Positions 47,133 through 56,736 are shown, numbered from the stretch's first letter. The stretch is 64,000 bases of DNA from CAVOXO01 sp963700425 (GCA_963700425.1 CAVOXO010000002.1:186001-250000), one strand, 5' to 3'. Numbers and translations are program-made. Notes: generated by a model not told the origin, from the letters alone.

Positions 47133-48077
47133 GTGGCTGCTCCGTCATCGGCGGACGTGCGTCGCCGCTACACCTCGGTGATCGAGGAGCTGCGAGACGA
47201 GCACTACAACGCCACGATCACCTCGTTCGAGCCGACCCACAGCGACCTGTGGGTGTTGCGGGTCAAGCCGGACCGCGGCGGCATCTCCCACCTGCCGGGA
47301 CAGTACGCGTCGCTGGGTCTCGGATACTGGGAGGACCGGATCGACGACGCCCACGATCCCGACATCGACGAGCGGTGGGACAAGCTGGTCCGCCGGAGCT
47401 ACTCGATCTCGTCGAAGATGTTCGACGACGACGGCTACCTGTGCGGCGTCGAGGGATCCGAAGAGCTCGAGTTCTACATCGTGCTCGTTCCTCCCACGCC
47501 CGACAACGTCCCGGGACTCACTCCCCGTCTGGCCCTGAAGCGCCCTGGCGACCGCATCTACCTCGGGCCGAAGGTGGCGGGGCGCTATACGCTCGCCCCT
47601 GTCGACGACCCCGAGATGACGGTCCTGTTCCTCTCGACAGGGACCGGCGAGGCGCCTCACAATGCCATGGTCGTCGAGCTGCTCCGCAAGGGACATCGAG
47701 GCCCGATCATCTCCGCGGTCACGGTGCGTCAATGGGCGGACCTCGGCTACATCGACAAGCACCGCACCCTCGAAGCCCACTTCGCGAACTACCACTACAT
47801 CCCTCTGCCCACACGCGAAACGGATGTCCCGAAGCGCTACATCCAGGATCTCATCACCGACGACGTGTTGGTCACCGAACTCGGTGTGGATCTGGACCCC
47901 GACGACACCCACGTCTTCCTCTGCGGGAATCCCGCCATGATCGGACTGCCCGAGGAGGCCGACGGCGAGACCACCTATCCCGAAGTGACGGGGGTGGTGG
48001 AATTGCTCGTGGGACGCGGGTTCACACTCGACCACCGCAACCAGCGGGGAAACATCCACTTCGAGGAGTACTGGTAG
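47133..48077 (+). CDS. Ferredoxin-NADP+ reductase-family flavoprotein
   Basis: A reductase of the FNR superfamily that moves electrons between NADPH and ferredoxin or flavodoxin through FAD. It shows YNATITSFEPTHSDLWVLRV, the FAD-binding beta-barrel HLPGQYASLGLGY, RRSYSISSKM (the RxYS motif contacting FAD), GRYTLAPV, and the NADPH domain with LFLSTGTGEAPHNAMVVELL and FLCGNPAMIG. The C-terminus ends in HFEEYW, as in bacterial FPR types, where the terminal aromatic stacks on the isoalloxazine. GTG at 47133 or 47157 could start it; either would overlap the upstream oxidoreductase segment, or the two are fused. A frame change near 47100 makes this uncertain. Confidence 0.82.
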   Translation: MAAPSSADVRRRYTSVIEELRDEHYNATITSFEPTHSDLWVLRVKPDRGGISHLPGQYASLGLGYWEDRIDDAHDPDIDERWDKLVRRSYSISSKMFDDDGYLCGVEGSEELEFYIVLVPPTPDNVPGLTPRLALKRPGDRIYLGPKVAGRYTLAPVDDPEMTVLFLSTGTGEAPHNAMVVELLRKGHRGPIISAVTVRQWADLGYIDKHRTLEAHFANYHYIPLPTRETDVPKRYIQDLITDDVLVTELGVDLDPDDTHVFLCGNPAMIGLPEEADGETTYPEVTGVVELLVGRGFTLDHRNQRGNIHFEEYW

Positions 48078-48099
48078 GACCCGGCGACGGCCGAGGCGG

Positions 48100-48723
48100 T
48101 CAGCCCGGGCACCGCCTCGTTGCATCGCGGTACGCCGCGGTGAGGACATCGAGACCCTCGCCGTTGGGATGGACGGTGTCGGTCGACAGGCTGATGCCCT
48201 CCGCCGCGGCGTCGATGAGCATCGCGTTCCAGTCGATGACGTCGACGTGGACGTCAGCGGCGGCCAGTTCGGCGTAGATGTCGTTGATCTCGGCCGCGGT
48301 CGCGTCGATCCGTGCGGTGTCCAGGCCACCACCGGGCATGGCCGCCATCGACGTCGACACGTTCACGAGATACACACAGCTGGTTCCGCGGAAGGCGGCG
48401 ATGAGGTCGAGCGCGGCAGCCCGGGTGGCTGCGGGATCGACCGTCTGCAGCGCGTCGTTGGTACCGAGGTTGATGATGGCGACCTCGGGATCGGCCGCGC
48501 CCACGAGTTCGGCCGCGGGGACCATCTCGTCGCTGCGTGCACCGGTGCGGCCGACCACCGTGGCGCGACAGCACCACGCCAGTTCGCTCTCGATGCGACC
48601 CTTGTTCCACGCGACGATCGAATCTCCGATCACCGCGACGCTCGTCCGCTGGGCCAGACCGCACGACGTTGCGAGCGACACGGCGGCGAGAAGGCACACG
48701 AGACACCGTCGTGACGCGGTCAC
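48100..48723 (-). CDS. SGNH/GDSL-family hydrolase lipoprotein
   Basis: A 207-residue exported hydrolase: signal CLVCLLAAVSLATSC with a lipobox-like Cys. SGNH blocks are VAVIGDSIVAW (catalytic Ser in GDS), GARSDEM (Gly), INLGTNDAL (Asn) and STDTVHPNGEG (Asp-x-x-His). It therefore has a complete catalytic set for esterase/lipase or acyltransferase-type chemistry at the cell surface; the substrate is unknown. GTG at 48723 is preferred to upstream starts because it places the signal peptide at the N-terminus. The 81 bp divergent gap is shared with the thioredoxin-fold gene. Confidence 0.86.
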   Translation of the reverse strand: MTASRRCLVCLLAAVSLATSCGLAQRTSVAVIGDSIVAWNKGRIESELAWCCRATVVGRTGARSDEMVPAAELVGAADPEVAIINLGTNDALQTVDPAATRAAALDLIAAFRGTSCVYLVNVSTSMAAMPGGGLDTARIDATAAEINDIYAELAAADVHVDVIDWNAMLIDAAAEGISLSTDTVHPNGEGLDVLTAAYRDATRRCPG

Positions 48724-48804
48724 GACGCACGACGGTAGTGGGCCGCCGGAGGGATTCTGAAGGGACCGAGGAATACGGCTCCGGCGGAGCGGGTTCCGGG
48801 ACAC

Positions 48805-49374
48805 ATGAGTCCACGTCGTCACCGCCCGCGCGCCGTCGCAGCCGTCGCCGTCGCGACCCTCGCGTCGGCGTGTGCCTCGGGTGGAGACGGCGACTCGCTC
48901 GGCGACGCCGGTCCCGTCCCCGCCATCGCGGTGGCAGAGGAGTCGAAGGACTCACCCCTCCCCGCGGTCGTCGTCCGGGACGTCGGTGCCGAGAAGTGGG
49001 TCCAGCTCGCCGACAACCTCCCCCGTGAGAAGCCGCTGTTGGTGTGGTTCTGGGCGCCCCATTGACCCGCGTGCAAGGCGGAAGCGCCTGACGTCGGGCA
49101 GTTTGCCCGAGCCAACGACGATCAACTCGACATCATCGGACTCGGAACCCAGGACGACCTGGACCTGGCGCGCACCTTCGAGGACACCTACGACCTGCCG
49201 TTCCCGATGCTGTGGGACCCTTCGTTCGACTCCTGGCAGGAGTTGGGCATCCGGGGACAACCTGCGGCGGTGCTCTATTCCGCCGATGGCGAGGTGCTCG
49301 AAGGCTGGAGTGGGCGTATCCCCGAGGAGAGGGTCCTCGATCTGATCGCTGATCCGGACGTCGACCCGAGCTGA
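48805..49374 (+). CDS. Thioredoxin-fold (TlpA/ResA-like) lipoprotein with in-frame TGA (probable selenocysteine)
   Basis: Read through one TGA, this is a 189-residue protein. A lipoprotein signal ends ATLASAC, followed by a linker, then LPREKPLLVWFWAPH, TGA (49063-49065, codon 87), PACKAEAPDVGQFARA, and a full thioredoxin C-terminal half with cis-Pro in IRGQPAAVLYSADG and EVLEGWSG. Family members have WAPWCxxC; here the first Cys codon is TGA and Cys90 is kept, giving UxxC. The frame is unchanged across the TGA and homology continues to the normal C-terminus. Two hairpins follow the TGA (about 49076-49089 and 49094-49110). I infer an exported selenothioredoxin for thiol-disulfide or peroxide chemistry. 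A nonsense mutation is the alternative. Confidence 0.8.
49094..49110 (+). promoter_or_regulatory. Candidate SECIS hairpin after the thioredoxin-fold TGA
   Basis: TCGGGCA-GTT-TGCCCGA forms a perfect 7-bp stem with loop GUU starting 36 nt after the UGA. A second hairpin with 5-bp arms AGGCG/CGCCU and loop GAAG lies nearer, at 49076-49089. Bacterial SECIS elements lie within about 16-37 nt and have a G at the start of the loop; both candidates qualify at the limits. Neither resembles fdhF as closely as the ArsC element does. Confidence 0.5.
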
Positions 49375-49438
49375 TCGCGCCACGCCCTTTCACGCACGCC
49401 GTCGCCGCTGTCGGGACCGCCCCGTAGGATCGTCGCTC

Positions 49439-52182
49439 GTGCTCGACAGCTCGGCCCACGCGACGTTCATTCCCGGCGACCCGGGTCGCGCGTCGTGCCT
49501 GGCCCTCTGGCCGTCCGGCTGGTCGCACGACAGAGCCGACCTGCTGGTTCCCACCCCGAGCGGAATCGCCCGGGTCGATACCCAGGTGGACCTCGTTCCG
49601 CTGGGTGAGGCTCTCGACGATCTGGTCGTCTTCGGCCTCGACGCGAACACCACTCCCTCACTGAGAGCGTGGGGCCTCGTCGCCCGAGACGCTCTCGCCT
49701 CGGTGGCCGCCGGGCGCCTGCGGCCCGCGGTGTCGGCCCAGGGCTTCGACGAGTGGGAGATCGGTCCTCTCACCGACGCCGATCGCCGGCGGCGGCGGCG
49801 GCTGGCCGAGTGGTTGCCTCCCGCCGCCTACTGCCGACCCATCAGCCGCGGGCGACGATTCCACGATGATGACCGCCGACGCGGCCATCGAGGCATTCTC
49901 CGACGCGGTGTGCGACGCCCTCGTCCGAACGGCGTCGGCTCCAACGATCGCGCCGAACCAGCCGTGGTCGGGACCCAGCTCGACAGACGTCGCCGACGCT
50001 CGCCGACTTCTCCCGGCGAAGGAACCCGCGAGCGACGTGATCGTCGGTCTGCGGTTGCGATTCGACGACGACGAGACCTGCACCGTCGATGTCCAGGTGC
50101 GCTCCGCGGCCGATCCGACGATCATCGCCACCGCGGAGGAGCTCTGGGCGCGTTCGGTCCCCGGATTCGGCCCGGACGCCGAGAACGACCTTCTCGTCAC
50201 CCTTCGTCGCGGTGCCCGTCGGTGGCCACCCCTGGGGAGCATCCTCGAGACCGCCCACCCCGGTTCCTTCCCCCTCGAGGCCGTGGACGCGTCAGAGCTG
50301 TTCGGTGAGGTTGCCCGTGATCTCGGCGAGGAGGGCATCGAGGTCATGGTCCCCACCGACATCATCCGCTCGGTTGACACCACCGCCCGTGTCTCGGCTC
50401 CCCCACACTTCGACGACGACTCGGGGCGACTCGATCTCGATGCCCTGTGTCAACTCACGTGGACGGCGTCGATCGGTGGCGTCGAGATCGACGGCGCCGA
50501 GCTCGACGCCCTCGCCGACGCCAAACGGCCCTTCGTGCGGTGGCGCGACCAGTGGGTGGTCGTCGACCCGGCGGTCGCCGCTCGCCTGCGTCGGACCGAG
50601 GAGATGGCGGCCGTCGACGCTCTCACGGTTGCCCTCGCCGGATCCACCCTGGTCGATGGGGAGCCCGTGGCCGTGAACATCGACTCCCGGCTGGAATCCC
50701 TCGTGTCGCGATTGCGGGGGGCCTCGCTGACACGCGAGCGAGGACGAACCCGCGGGCCTGGTGGCGACGCTGCGTCCCTACCAGCGACGGGGCCTGGCGT
50801 GGCTGAGAGAGATGACGGTCACCGGCCTGGGCGGGGTCCTCGCCGACGACATGGGTCTCGGCAAGACCATCCAGATGATCGCGGTCCACCTGGCGACCAC
50901 ACGCGACGCGGCGGGCGACCCGGCCGATCGGTCGGCTCCCACACTGGTGATCTGTCCCGCCTCGTTGGTGGGCAACTGGGAACGGGAGCTGGCCCGTTTC
51001 GCGCCCTCGGTGCCGACACACCGATTTCACGGCCCGGACCGCCACCTCGACTCGCTCCCCTCCGACGCCGTCGTCATCACCACCTACGGCATCGCTCGTC
51101 GCGATGCGACCCTGCTCGGCGGGACCGACTGGGGACTGGTCGTCGCCGACGAAGCTCAGCACATCAAGAATCCCAAGGCGGCAACCGCCCGCGCCGTCCG
51201 CCGATTGGGTGGCGGTGCCCGCTTCGCGCTGACCGGAACGCCCGTCGAGAACCGTATGTCAGATCTGTGGGCGCTCACCGACTGGACGACCCCGGGCCTC
51301 CTCGGATCCCTCGAGGCATTCAACCGGGACGTGGCGCTCCCCATCGAGCGTGATCGCGACGAAGAGGCCACCCAGCGGTTCCGCACCATGATCAGCCCGT
51401 TCGTCCTGCGCCGCCGGAAGGACGATCCCGAGATCGCGCCCGAGCTACCGCCCAAGACCGAGACCGATCACCCCGTCACCCTGACCGCCGAGCAGGCCGG
51501 GCTGTACCGCGCCGTCGTCGACGAGATGCTCTCCGACATCGGCACGTCCGACGGCATCGAACGAAGGGGCTTGGTGTTCAAGCTCCTCACCGCGCTGAAA
51601 CAGGTGTGCAACCACCCCTGCCACTATCTGCGCGAGCAGGGGCCTCTCGCGGGGCGATCGGCGAAGATGGAGATCTTCGACGAGCTGGTGGAGGCCATCG
51701 CCGACGCCGGGGACTCCACGCTGGTGTTCACCCAGTACGTCGCCATGGGCGAGTTGCTGGTGGCCCGCCTGGCCGAGACGGGACACGCAACGCGGTTCCT
51801 GTCCGGTTCGACGTCGCTTCCCGATCGGGACTCCATGGTCGACGAGTTCCAGGAGGGCCGGTTCCCGGTATTCGTCGTGTCGCTGCGGGCCGGGGGCACC
51901 GGCCTCAACCTGACCCGGGCCACCCACGTCATCCACTTCGATCGTTGGTGGAATCCCGCGGTCGAGAACCAGGCATCCGATCGCGCCTGGCGCATCGGGC
52001 AGGACCGACCCGTCCAGGTTCACCGCCTCATCTGCGCAGGCACGCTCGAGGAGCGAATCGCCTCGCTACTCGAGGAGAAGGCGGCACTGGCCGACGCGGT
52101 GGTGGGCTCGGGCGAGGGCTGGATCTCCGAGCTCAGCGACGACGACCTCGCCGCCCTCGTCAGCCTGGGAAGCAGTTCGTGA
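49439..52182 (+). CDS. SNF2-family DEAD/DEAH helicase, frameshifts near 49855 and 50750
   Basis: A SNF2/RapA-type double-stranded DNA translocase of about 914 residues. The helical N-terminal part (PSLRAWGLVARDALASVAAG, then RPAVSAQGFDEWEIGPL) and accessory part (LGEEGIEVMVPTDIIRS) precede the helicase. The core begins RPYQRRGLAWLREM and has Walker A DDMGLGKT, DEAQHIKN (motif II), LTGTPVENRMSDLWAL (III), then QVCNHPCHYL, VFTQYVAMGELL, SLRAGGTGLNLTRATHVIHF (V) and DRAWRIGQDRPV (VI). All motifs are intact; two single-base changes break the N-terminal region. The stop overlaps the ATG of the SWIM-domain gene (TGATG), and such pairs recur in actinobacteria. Confidence 0.87.
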
Positions 52183-53403
52183 TGGCGGGTCGCGCGACGT
52201 TCGGTTCCACCTGGTGGGGACGCGAATGGGTGGCCGCCCTCGAGGACTCCGCCGACGTCGACGCGGCCCGGTTGTCACGCGGCCGGACCTATGCCCGCCG
52301 CGGCGCTGTGGGTCCGGTGGAGATCGGAAGGGGGTTCGCGCGGGCCCAGGTGACGGGCGAGCGCAGCCGGCTCTATCGGACCGACATCACCGTTCGGACG
52401 CTCGCCCCCGGCGAATGGGACGAGATCGCGCTCGCCGTCGCCGGACGCGCCGGCCATGCCGCCGCCCTCCTCGACGGTGAGTTGCCGCGAGAGGTTCTCG
52501 AGGACGCCAGGTCGGTCGAGATCGACCTCGTCCCCACGCCCGTCGACATCCGGCCCGACTGTTCGTGTCCCGACTGGGCCGAGCCGTGCAAGCATGCCGC
52601 CGGACTGTTCTATCTGGTGGCGGATCTGATCGACGACGACCCCTTCGTCCTCTTCGAGCTGCGCGGCGTGGAGCGCGAGGAGTTCCTCTCCCTGGTTCGG
52701 CATCATCGACGGCCCGACGACGTCGGCACCGTCGCCACGCCCTCACTCGGAATCGACGCGACCGTGGCCTGGGCGAACACTGCGATCGATTCCCCGCTGC
52801 CTCCGATCGACGTCGAGCTGGCCGAGCAACTCCGCCGCCACCGCCCCCGCCACGTCGGTGTTCCGGCGCCCCTCGTCGTGTCACATCCCGAGTCGTTCCC
52901 GGCCACTCCCCGCCAGCTCGACGATCTCGCCGCCGACGCCGCGGCACGCGCCTTCGCCATGATCGTCGACGGTGAACCATCGGGGCTGAGGCTCCCACCC
53001 CGGGCGGACCTCGCTCGTAGGGCGGCCTCGATGAACGATCCGCGGGCCGTGACGGCTCTCGCGCGGCGTCTGGGCCTGCCCGACCGTCGGCTCGAGGCGT
53101 GGGCCGACGCCTGGGTACTCGGTGGGGCCGAGGCGGTGGCCATCGTGTCCGACGAGGGAGCGTGGGTCGAGGATCCCCAGCGCCTCAGCGAAGGTCGCGA
53201 AGAGCTCGTCGCGGCCGGACTCGACCGCAAGCGCATCGCCCTCAACTACGACAGCCTTCGCATGGCCGACAACGTCTGGCTCGCCATCGGGACCGACCTC
53301 CGCTGGTACAAGGTCGTCGGGGCCGGCAAACGACTCGACCTGCATCTGGCGAGCGCGCCCCTCGAACGACATCCGCGACCTCGTGGATCTTCCCACCAGC
53401 TGA
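52182..53403 (+). CDS. SWIM zinc-finger family protein, frameshifted near 53360
   Basis: A protein of about 407 residues starting FGSTWWGREWVAALE, a known opener for SWIM proteins next to SNF2 helicases. The zinc finger CSCPDWAEPCKHAAGLFY carries Cys127, Cys129, Cys136 and His138 (CxCx6CxH). Beyond it lie helical segments and a C-terminal domain (VLGGAEAVAIVSDEGAWVED). The last 15 residues (PSNDIRDLVDLPTS) need one C removed from CCCC near 53360. SWIM domains bind DNA or proteins; a repair or nucleoprotein-remodelling complex with the coupled helicase is likely. Confidence 0.85.
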
Positions 53404-53445
53404 GCATGGCGACGTCCGCTCACCGAACGCCGACGACCGTGGGAC

Positions 53446-53934
53446 TCAGGCGCGGCGCAGCGTGGCGTCGAGGTGACCCGACAGATCCTCTCCCACCGCC
53501 GCCATCGCAACGTGGTAGGTGAGCACGTCGCCGGAGACCTCGTACCGACGGCTGACCTCGGTGACCTGCTTCGCTGACGGAGTCGTCGACACCAGCGTCG
53601 TGGCCATCTCCACGACCACGGTGCCCCGCTCGGACCGGACGGTGCCCGAGGAGATCTCCACGGCACCGAACGGTTGGGCGATCACGACCTCGAGGATCGA
53701 GGGCCCGGGAACCCTCCAGTAGCCCAGCTCGGAGTGGAGCGGATCGCCCTGAAGAGAGGTCGTGGCCTGGCGGTACGCCAGGAACGGCTTGCCCACGTGC
53801 GACCACTCCGAGGTCTCCAGATACTCGAACGACTCGATGGTTGGATAGGAGCCGCTGCCCTCTCCCTTCCATTCGCCCACCAGGATGTCCAGCTCGACGA
53901 GATTCGGGTGGAGCTCAGGAGGGGCGATCATCAC
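53446..53934 (-). CDS. Nitrobindin-like FABP-family heme protein
   Basis: This 162-residue beta-barrel belongs to the nitrobindin (THAP4/DUF1794) family. LVGEWKGEGSGSYPTIESFE is the family signature (GxWxGxGxGxYPTI), with ETSEWSHVGKPFLAYRQ and the long strands that follow. The C-terminal HLDATLRRA holds the conserved His that ligates heme iron. Members bind ferric heme and isomerise peroxynitrite or bind NO. It is cytoplasmic, with no signal peptide. It overlaps the end of the upstream HX4D protein by 20 bp on the same strand, so the two are probably coexpressed. Confidence 0.9.
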   Translation of the reverse strand: MMIAPPELHPNLVELDILVGEWKGEGSGSYPTIESFEYLETSEWSHVGKPFLAYRQATTSLQGDPLHSELGYWRVPGPSILEVVIAQPFGAVEISSGTVRSERGTVVVEMATTLVSTTPSAKQVTEVSRRYEVSGDVLTYHVAMAAVGEDLSGHLDATLRRA

Positions 53935-55018
53935 GCGATCCCGAGCGGATGGCGTCTCGGACTCTCGACAGCAGGTCGCTTTCCTGGGAGTGGTACACGG
54001 TGTGGATGCCGGTCGACTCCTGATGCGATTCCGCGATCCACTCCATCACCTCGTGGCAGTCGCCCGGTTCGTTCACACGGGTGATCGCCCCGATCACACA
54101 GGCCGGGTGATCTCGATTGAGGGAGATCGACACCGGGAGAACGTAGCGACACGCCAGCATCAACGCGATCGTGCCGTTGTAGAGGGGTTGAAGGTGAAGG
54201 CTCGGTTCATCGCCAGGCTCCTCGCCTCGACGGTTGCGCCAACTCGTCCGGAGGCGGGCGGCGACGTTGGCCGCGAGACGGATGTCCTGGGATCCGCTCG
54301 CCGCCATGGCCAGTATCTGGCCGCCCTTCTCGAGCTGGCCGGCCAGACGGTCGCGCATCACGAGGTTGTTCGCCCGACTCACCTCCGGGTCGACCTTCGA
54401 ACGCCGCCGCGAAGCGGTCTGGGGGATGCTGTAGAACGCCCGGCACATACCGGAGAGCACCTCGGGCGTCGGCATACCGAAGACCTGGCGGGTGACGACC
54501 ATGCGGCTCAGGAGAAGATTGGAGCGCTCGGCGATCTCCGCGTAGGACACCGTCTCGCCGAGAACGCCGAAGCGTCGTTCGGGATCCGACATCGCGAACT
54601 GGAGGGCGCCCAGCACCACCGCGATGTCGATGATCTGTCCGTGGTTGGTGACCAGCGCAACGTTGAGACCGTCGTACACGAGGCTGTGGAAGAGGTCGTT
54701 GAGAAGGTGGAGTTTGTCGGGAGCCTGGAGGTGGGAGAGCAGGTGCTCGTCGTAGTCCGGATAGGCACCTCGTCCGTACAGCTCGATGAGGTCGCGGCCC
54801 ACCGGTTCGGGCTGCACGACGACGGTCGACGGCTGGTGGTAGGAGAGGTCGGGGTCGAAATCGAGAGGCTGCAGGAGCGACCCGTGGCCTTCGCGGGCGA
54901 GACTCGACAGCGCCTTGTAGTGACCGAGCGGGTCCAGGCCGGCAAGTAGCTGCTCTGCACCCTCGACCGGTGGGACGGTCTCGGTCGACTCCTCGGGCAA
55001 GCCAGGGGGGTTCTCCAT
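53915..55018 (-). CDS. Unknown protein with acyltransferase-like HX4D motif
   Basis: I do not recognise this 367-residue protein securely. The segment VTNHGQIIDIAVVLGALQFA, centred on His126 and Asp131, fits the HX4D motif I of glycerophospholipid acyltransferases and lies after a predicted strand. LQPLYNGTIALMLACRYVLP could be a later strand/helix, and a basic region RRRSKVDPEVSR occurs between. No membrane helix is clear. The other acyltransferase motifs (FPEGTRS-like) are not evident, so the match may be coincidental. ATG at 55018 is chosen over upstream starts because it gives a plain acidic N-terminus; the gene is divergent to an SDR. Confidence 0.5.
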   Translation of the reverse strand: MENPPGLPEESTETVPPVEGAEQLLAGLDPLGHYKALSSLAREGHGSLLQPLDFDPDLSYHQPSTVVVQPEPVGRDLIELYGRGAYPDYDEHLLSHLQAPDKLHLLNDLFHSLVYDGLNVALVTNHGQIIDIAVVLGALQFAMSDPERRFGVLGETVSYAEIAERSNLLLSRMVVTRQVFGMPTPEVLSGMCRAFYSIPQTASRRRSKVDPEVSRANNLVMRDRLAGQLEKGGQILAMAASGSQDIRLAANVAARLRTSWRNRRGEEPGDEPSLHLQPLYNGTIALMLACRYVLPVSISLNRDHPACVIGAITRVNEPGDCHEVMEWIAESHQESTGIHTVYHSQESDLLSRVRDAIRSGSRDDRPS

Positions 55019-55071
55019 CGGGTCCAGCGTAGGCCGCTCAACCGCCCGTTTCCCGCGCATAGGGTTGCCCC

Positions 55072-55905
55072 ATGACCGCCACCCCCCTCGCCGACATGAC
55101 CGCTCTCGTCACTGGAGGGGGCAGTGGAATCGGGATGGCCTGCGCTGCAGCGCTGCTCAGTGACGGCGCCTCCGTGATGCTGATGGGTCGCACCGAGTCG
55201 CGCCTCGCCGATGCCCGATCGGCTCTGGAATCGCTGGCGCCGCCGGGCGCGTCGGTCGCGACGTTCGCCGGCGACGTCACGTCGGAGGAACACATCGTCG
55301 CTGCCGTCGATGCCGCGGCGGCATTGTCTCCCGATCACCGGCTCGACCTCGCCGTGGCTGCTGCGGGGGACGGAACCCTGGCACCCGTGATCGCCACCGA
55401 ACTCGCCGAGTGGGAGCGGATCCTCGCCGTGTCCCTGACGGGCGTCTTCCTCACCATCAAACACGCCGGGGCGGCGATGGTCCGCGCCGGCGGCGGATCG
55501 ATCGTCGCCATCAGCAGTGTCGCGTCCCACACCACGCACCGCTACATGGCGCCGTACTCCGTCGCCAAAGCGGGGGTCGACATGCTGGTCAAGACGGCTG
55601 CCGACGAACTCGGGCCGGCGGGGGTCCGGGTGAACGCGGTCAATCCCGGCATCATCAGCACCGATCTCGTGGCGATGATCACCCCCGACGACCCGATCGG
55701 CCAGAGCTACCTCACGAACATGCCCGCGGGTCGGTTCGGCGACGTGGCCGACGTCGCTCCGGCCGTGCGGTTCCTGTGCGGACCGGAATCGGGCTTCATC
55801 ACCGGCGCATGCATACCCATCGACGGTGGCCACCATCTTCGTCGCGGACCGGACTACTCCGAGTGGGCCGCACCGATGTACCCCGGATTGACGTTCGACA
55901 GCTGA
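55072..55905 (+). CDS. Short-chain dehydrogenase/reductase (SDR), classical type
   Basis: This 277-residue SDR has LVTGGGSGIGMACAAALLSD (glycine-rich NAD(P) site), VAAAG in place of NNAG, Ser in AISSVASHTTH, and Tyr/Lys in YSVAKAG, followed by GVRVNAVNPGIISTDL. The catalytic set is complete. It has a longer C-terminus (GPDYSEWAAPMYPG) than the usual 250-residue type, as in some steroid or acyl dehydrogenases. The substrate is unknown. It diverges from the HX4D gene across 53 bp. Confidence 0.9.
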   Translation: MTATPLADMTALVTGGGSGIGMACAAALLSDGASVMLMGRTESRLADARSALESLAPPGASVATFAGDVTSEEHIVAAVDAAAALSPDHRLDLAVAAAGDGTLAPVIATELAEWERILAVSLTGVFLTIKHAGAAMVRAGGGSIVAISSVASHTTHRYMAPYSVAKAGVDMLVKTAADELGPAGVRVNAVNPGIISTDLVAMITPDDPIGQSYLTNMPAGRFGDVADVAPAVRFLCGPESGFITGACIPIDGGHHLRRGPDYSEWAAPMYPGLTFDS

Positions 55906-55961
55906 CCTACGCCGGTGGTTGCCGACGGCTCACGGCCGTCGCGACGTGCCTGCGGCCCGGG

Positions 55962-56736
55962 TCAGTTCGAGTTGCCCCCGTCGTCGGGTGCGACCGGTTC
56001 CTCGTCATCGACGGGGTCGACACCGGTGATGCTGCTCAGCGCAGAGCGCTGATCGCCCGTCAGGTCGAAGGCCCGCCCGAGCAGGCGGCCCCTCGGCCGG
56101 TCGTCGGCCATCGCTGATGTCGTCCTCGCCCGGGCTGATCGCGGCCGGGGGTGTGGTGTAGCCGGCTCCTCCACAACCGCCTCCGCAACCGTGCTCCGCC
56201 ACAGCCCCCTCCACCAGAGCGTCCTCGACCACAGCGTCCTCGAGATCCGACGCCTCGACCGCGGTGCCCACCACCGGCGATGACGACGAACCCGGAGAGG
56301 GGGGGACGGACTCAGCGGCCGGGGTCTCGACCTCGGCGGTCTGCTCCAGTGGCGCATCGTCGGCGACGTGGGCCACGTCGGAATCCCTGGAGAACGCGAG
56401 CTGCGGCTCGCTGAATTCGCCCCATCGACGCGCCACTCCGCGCCGCGATGTCCGGGTCCCCCTGGCCGGCGCCGGCGCTGAAGCCGGACCACCAGGCGGG
56501 GACACATGTCCGGGACGGGGCAGACCCGAGACGAGCTCTGACTGGTGGCGTCGACGATCCATCACCACCCAACCCCGGGGAGGGCTGAGTCGCAGGGCAT
56601 GCGCGTTGCACAGCGGCTGACCACCTGCCGGCGAATGATCGAGGGGATCGAGCCACACCTGGCACGCCACGGCGTCGTAGGTGATGACGACATCCGCCTC
56701 GGATCTGCATCCGGGTCTCCTGCACGACCAGCTCAT
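55962..56736 (-). CDS. DUF3499 family protein, frameshifted near 56110
   Basis: A DUF3499 protein of about 257 residues, a family found in actinobacteria and of unknown function. The conserved N-terminal domain reads SWSCRRPGCRSEADVVITYD, then PLCNAHALRLSPPRGWVVMD; Cys5, Cys10, Cys43 and His46 form a zinc-ribbon-like pattern. A long acidic Pro/Ala/Val-rich spacer follows, with HGCGGGCGGAGYTTPP near its end. The C-terminal tail RPRGRLLGRAFDLTGDQRSA is in another frame, joined by one base near 56110. It is in the same orientation as, and downstream of, the SDR-like gene. Confidence 0.75.

Noticed and set aside
48805..49065. An 86-residue lipoprotein ending at the TGA
   Set aside because: It would stop in the middle of the thioredoxin active-site motif, with the rest of the domain following in frame.
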